Origin: Juglans regia
Taxonomy: Eukaryota; Streptophyta; Magnoliopsida; Fagales; Juglandaceae
Assembly: GCF_001411555.2 (NCBI RefSeq)
Contig: NC_049908.1
Coordinates: 29,781,964-29,845,963 of the forward strand
Direction of reading: 5' to 3'
Length of the DNA stretch: 64,000 nt
Position numbers and translations under genes: made by a program. Positions 60,536 through 64,000 of this stretch are shown in pieces. Each line of letters starts with the position of its first letter. Within the stretch, counting starts at the first letter, position 1. The notes under the pieces are model-generated. The model saw nothing but the letters and a program-made list of their open reading frames with translations. It ran no database searches and was not told where the DNA came from.

Positions 60536-61744
60536 TCATCGTCCCACCGACCGTAACTCGTCCAAAGCCGCTCGAATCTGATCCTGAACTAGCTCCAATC
60601 GCTTCGAGTACACCTCCAGCTCCAGTATCTGCTGCTTTCTCCACCTCTCATCCACCACCCCTTCCCCTCCTACTCCTCCTCCTCCACCACCAGCGAAACT
60701 CAATGGGATCACATTCGTCGCCATCGCATTCATTCCTAAACCCCCAAACCCAAACCCAATTCCTCTCCCTCCAGCCCCCATCGCATTGCCTAACAGCTCC
60801 TTAAACAGCGGCGACAAACAACTCCTCACCGTCTCCTCAATCAAACCCCCCAAATTAGATTGATTAATACTATCATTGCCATTAACTTTGATATCAGCTT
60901 GTGATGAAATGCGTTTCTCTTCGCTCCGATACACCGGCTGCGGCTGCGGCTGCGGCTGCAACTGCGATTGCGACTGCGATCGGGGCCGCTTGCGCGACCT
61001 CGGCGTCGAAATCATCTTTTTCTCACCGATTTCTTCGTAATTGTTGAAGTTAAAAGTGGGGGTTTTAACATTGGGATCTTCGTCATCGAAAACAGAATCA
61101 TCGACGGCGAATCTGCCGGTGTTGTGGTCGTCGTTCCTCCAAATCTTGCGGGAGATTTCGAAGGTGGCCTGGTCGTGGGGGCTCTTGAAGGAGACATCTT
61201 TTCCGGCACTGGATTTTGCGAGGACGTTGCGGTACTTCTTCTTCAAACGACGAAGCTTCTCGACAAGCTGGTTCTTGTTGAAGTCGAGCTGGAGCTTGGA
61301 CTTGATCTGGTCGTAGAACAAAGCGGTGTCGTTGTGGTGGGTGGATCCTCGCGATGTCGTATAGTCGAGGAAGCCTTGGAGGAGCTCGATCTCGTCCTCG
61401 TCCGTCCAAAGTCGCTGGAATAACCTGCGCGAGTCGTCGAGGGGCTGAGGCTTCTTCTCTTGGGGGTCGGTAGGATGTCGTTTGGGGGAAGGGGTGACCA
61501 TGGTGGTGGCAGCGGCGGCGGTGGCGATAGATGAGGTGGCAATCGGGGGATCGCCAATAGGGAGAGAGGATGCCGGCAAGGCGACGGTGACGGAGTTGGC
61601 GGCGGGAGATGAAGTGGAGGGTGAGGCGGAGTTGATGACGTCGTCGTCCTCATCGTCCTCATCGTCGTCGTCTTCTTCTCCATCGGATAACTCGTCGTCG
61701 AGGTCCTCTTCGGGGAAAACGGTGTCGTCTTGCTCAGAGGCCAT
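60536..61744 (-). CDS. GeBP/storekeeper-like DNA-binding protein
   Basis: This intronless gene encodes 402 aa. In order: a highly acidic N-terminus (Asp/Glu-rich, residues 6-35), a Ser/Pro/Ala-rich linker, then the DUF573/GeBP domain at about residues 108-202 (RLWTDEDEIELLQGFLDY, NQLVEKLRRLKKKYRNVL, then HDQATFEISRKIW). A basic, NLS-like SRKRPRS lies near 250, followed by a Gln/Pro/Ser repeat and a Gly-rich stretch near 325-365. A C-terminal helix with heptad Leu/Ile (ILELEVYSKRLELVQDQI) resembles the leucine-zipper-like end of GeBP proteins. These plant-specific factors bind DNA in the nucleus; GeBP itself affects trichome and cytokinin responses. Which paralogue this is cannot be told. The start is the first ATG before the acidic run. 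Confidence 0.92.
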   Translation of the reverse strand: MASEQDDTVFPEEDLDDELSDGEEDDDDEDDEDDDVINSASPSTSSPAANSVTVALPASSLPIGDPPIATSSIATAAAATTMVTPSPKRHPTDPQEKKPQPLDDSRRLFQRLWTDEDEIELLQGFLDYTTSRGSTHHNDTALFYDQIKSKLQLDFNKNQLVEKLRRLKKKYRNVLAKSSAGKDVSFKSPHDQATFEISRKIWRNDDHNTGRFAVDDSVFDDEDPNVKTPTFNFNNYEEIGEKKMISTPRSRKRPRSQSQSQLQPQPQPQPVYRSEEKRISSQADIKVNGNDSINQSNLGGLIEETVRSCLSPLFKELLGNAMGAGGRGIGFGFGGLGMNAMATNVIPLSFAGGGGGGVGGEGVVDERWRKQQILELEVYSKRLELVQDQIRAALDELRSVGR

Positions 61745-61794
61745 CTTGGAGAGGGAGGAGGGGTTGGGGGTAAATGATTGGAGGGGTGGTTATG

Positions 61795-61825
61795 TTAGGT
61801 TAGGTTAGGTTAGGTTAGGTTTAGG
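61795..61825. repeat. (TTAGG)5 plus TTTAGG microsatellite
   Basis: Five TTAGG units at 61795-61819 then TTTAGG, 51-81 bp upstream of the GeBP ATG. On the coding strand this reads CCTAA repeats. It lies in the 5' leader or core promoter. Confidence 0.9.
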
Positions 61826-63159
61826 ACGGGACGAGAGAGGGAGGGGACGGGAGGGGATGGGGGCGGTGACTTTTTATTTATTTATTATTTTTTAATTTAA
61901 AATGGGTTTGATTTGGAGGAGTGTTGAAACGGGCGGAGATTTCATTGGAGAGGGTATGAGATTGGATGCCTATGCCGCGTGTAGAGATATAGAGATATGA
62001 AAAATTCTTTATCATTCGCTTTTCATTATTTCACATTTTATATATTATAAAAAATATCGTTATATTTTATAAAAAAACATATTAATACTTTATGATAAAA
62101 AAAATTATAAATATAGAATATAAAAATAAATAATAACTGAAGTCATGCTACACAGAAATTCTATATTTTATACATCACTTAAAAAATATGTGATTTTACT
62201 TTTTTATTCTCGTCTTTCATAGAAATATAAGGATAAAATGATAAAATCACATATTTTTAATTGATATACAAAGTGTTAGACTTATGTCTAGAATTTTTCT
62301 AATAACTGATGCATAGTTTTTTCTTTATTTTCTTCGTTTTATTTTTTTTTTTCAATATATAAAATAAAATTTCTAAAAAAATAATAGAGTGAGAAAATAA
62401 GATCAAACCTTTTTTTTTTATTATTAATTCACATCATCTCCAAGTAATTGGAAGTGGAGAAAAGGGTCACCTTGAGGGCAATTTTGTATGCTGAAGGAGG
62501 ATGGATGGATCCGATATAGATGGTGTTCTTGCTCATGAACTTTTGAATTTTTTTTTTTAAAAATAAAGGATGATATAAATATCATATCATACTTTACATA
62601 CTGAAATAAAAGTAATATATGAATGTAGCTTATAGCAATACTTTTTAATTATTGGGTTCAAAACAACCCTAACTATTTTATCTTTCATGTTTGTTTTGGA
62701 ATACATATATTTGTCAGCTGCAAGATTATGTCAAAAAATATGACAGTACTTTAAAATTCGACATTTTTATCAGATTATTTATTTTTCATTATGCTAGTGA
62801 GTCAGTGACTAGACTTCGATAAAGGCTGTTTTTATAATTTTATAATTTTTATTTATTAACATTATTGTTCGTATTTTAAATTTTAACTCCTTACAAATAA
62901 ATTTTTGAATTCCGCTACATACAGTCATTTTTACGTATTTCTTGCGCACTCTACTAATATTATAAGAAATTTTTTCCCTTTCTGTTTTAGTGGGCTTGAG
63001 AAGGGCAACTAAGAGAATAGGAAACGAAGGCACAGCTCAGAATAAATAAACTTTTCAACTTGGTCCACGGGTAGACCCTTTAGACACAACTCCATGAGAG
63101 AGCATGCTGCAGGGATGAGACTCGCCGTCTTGCAAGTCCCTAGAACAGCGCCCAGCCCT
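61826..63159. other. Intergenic, AT-rich, no gene recognised
   Basis: It contains the GeBP promoter side, then AT-rich DNA. An inverted-repeat-like segment runs from about 62148 to 62305 (ATATGTGATTTTACTT facing AAAATCACATAT), probably another MITE. Nothing coding is recognised. Confidence 0.45.
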
Positions 63160-63620
63160 TGAGTATCAGCCCACATAAACCGGCGGGAAGTAAGGGGAAC
63201 TCTCGATCTTCTGACAATGAGACATTGACGAATCACCAAGGACACCAACAAGGTAAGCAAATCAGCAAATCATACCATATTAAAGGCATTATTACCCGAG
63301 CTACATGTCACATTAATCACGTTGTCGTAGAGGCACGTCGCATTAAATGACTTTGACAAAAGGAACAATAAAAATGACGTGGATTCCAAGAGGGCAAGCA
63401 CGATCTGTCCTCCCAGACTCCCGATATAAATAGCAACTTTCAGGTATGGGGAACTCTCTTTGATCTTTAGACTCTCGTTATTTACAAACTTCTAAAATAT
63501 TATACTAATTTTGACATCGAAGACTCCTCCGTTCCAAGGCCAACTTCTTCTGATATTTCTCTTCTCTATTTTCACAAGCTCAGTTTTGAAGATCTAAATT
63601 ATTGGAACCTGACTTAAAGG
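63160..63620. mobile_element. Probable LTR fragment
   Basis: A GC-richer island holds TATAAATAG at 63425-63433, followed by GGGGAACTCTCTTTGATC and a leader-like stretch. This layout resembles the promoter and R region of a plant Gypsy-type LTR. There is no second LTR or coding domain within the window, so the call rests on composition and resemblance only. Confidence 0.3.
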
Positions 63621-64000
63621 CGTATGAAACAAAACGTTAATAAATGAGATTGGCTAAAACAGTTATTTTATATTAAAAAAATAATATAATCAAACACGTT
63701 AATAAAATACATAAAAAAAAGTGACACCATATAAATTTTTTTTGTGATTGCATATAAATTTTTTTTGCCCAATAACGGTGTGCAGTTTGTGTGCGGGTGT
63801 GTCCGAGAATCCAACCTTCTCTAAATAGCAAATCTCAACGACCTTTAAATATATGTTCGGTTCCAAACCAGTGAAACCACAACTGACTTCAATTTTTAAG
63901 ACAAGTTCCGAAAATAGTACGCTCGTACGTACCAACAACGTACGTACGTTTTCATATGCAACTCCGGAACGTCGTTGGGAATGATGCAATGCACCAAAAT
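63621..64000. other. Window end, no gene recognised
   Basis: AT-rich sequence with a CGTACGTACGT-like palindromic stretch near 63925-63950. A 96-codon minus-strand open frame covers it but has no family signature. Confidence 0.35.

Noticed and set aside
60968..61808. Several plus- and minus-strand open frames over the GeBP-like gene
   Set aside because: They are shadows produced by its GC-rich, repetitive coding sequence. Only the 402-aa frame has the GeBP domain.
61795..61825. Interstitial telomere or chromosome-end signature
   Set aside because: Only five units, and of TTAGG rather than the plant TTTAGGG form. It is too short to be a telomeric remnant and is reported only as a microsatellite.

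Overview
This is nuclear genomic DNA of a woody eudicot. It is AT-rich, its protein genes carry many short plant-type introns, and its U1 snRNA promoters are the dicot kind (an upstream sequence element, USE, close to RTCCCACATCG, plus a TATA box). A recurring 'gatgagatgagatg...ttgaattatttatt' MITE family suggests Fagales (walnut, oak or chestnut relatives). That taxon is inferred from memory and was not tested.

Layout. (1) 1.7-8.8 kb: a tandem duplication of a unit [U1 snRNA - U1 snRNA - GNAT acetyltransferase]. Block A keeps both U1 genes but its GNAT is frameshifted. Block B keeps an intact GNAT and its second U1, but its first U1 is a 5'-truncated relic. (2) 9.1-22.3 kb, minus: a complete 13-exon gene for an EDR1-type Raf-like MAPKKK (about 969 aa). 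Its first intron holds three 5'-truncated LINE copies with recognisable target-site duplications. (3) 25.6-28.9 kb, minus: TSR2, a pre-rRNA processing factor, in 4 exons. It is divergent from (4) 29.3-30.6 kb, plus: an SMP-domain (D-34/RAB28-like) LEA protein in 3 exons. (5) 31.6-32.7 kb: a Ty1-copia 3' end and an isolated cysteine-synthase exon fragment. (6) 34.1-36.9 kb: three more U1 loci among MITEs; one is a strongly diverged variant whose stems keep covarying. (7) 39.1-54.5 kb, plus: a complete 22-exon gene for the cytoplasmic 5'-3' exoribonuclease XRN4/EIN5 (about 992 aa), with a LINE fossil carrying nested insertions in intron 9. (8) 57.0-57.6 kb, minus: a plastid rubredoxin (RBD1-like). 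(9) 60.5-61.7 kb, minus: a GeBP/storekeeper-type DNA-binding protein. (10) About 63.2-63.6 kb: a probable LTR remnant.

How it fits together. In all there are seven U1 loci, all on the plus strand: five near-canonical genes, one diverged variant and one relic. U1 recognises 5' splice sites. The protein genes are ordinary single-copy housekeeping or stress genes with no shared pathway. The XRN4-rubredoxin and TSR2-LEA adjacencies look like old eudicot microsynteny. The most unusual content is the U1 cluster, above all the variant at 35144-35302, whose 5' splice-site-pairing arm is altered while its stems and promoter look maintained.

Exon boundaries were placed by hand from GT/AG sites, reading-frame continuity and family similarity. 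No alignment, folding program or expression data were available.
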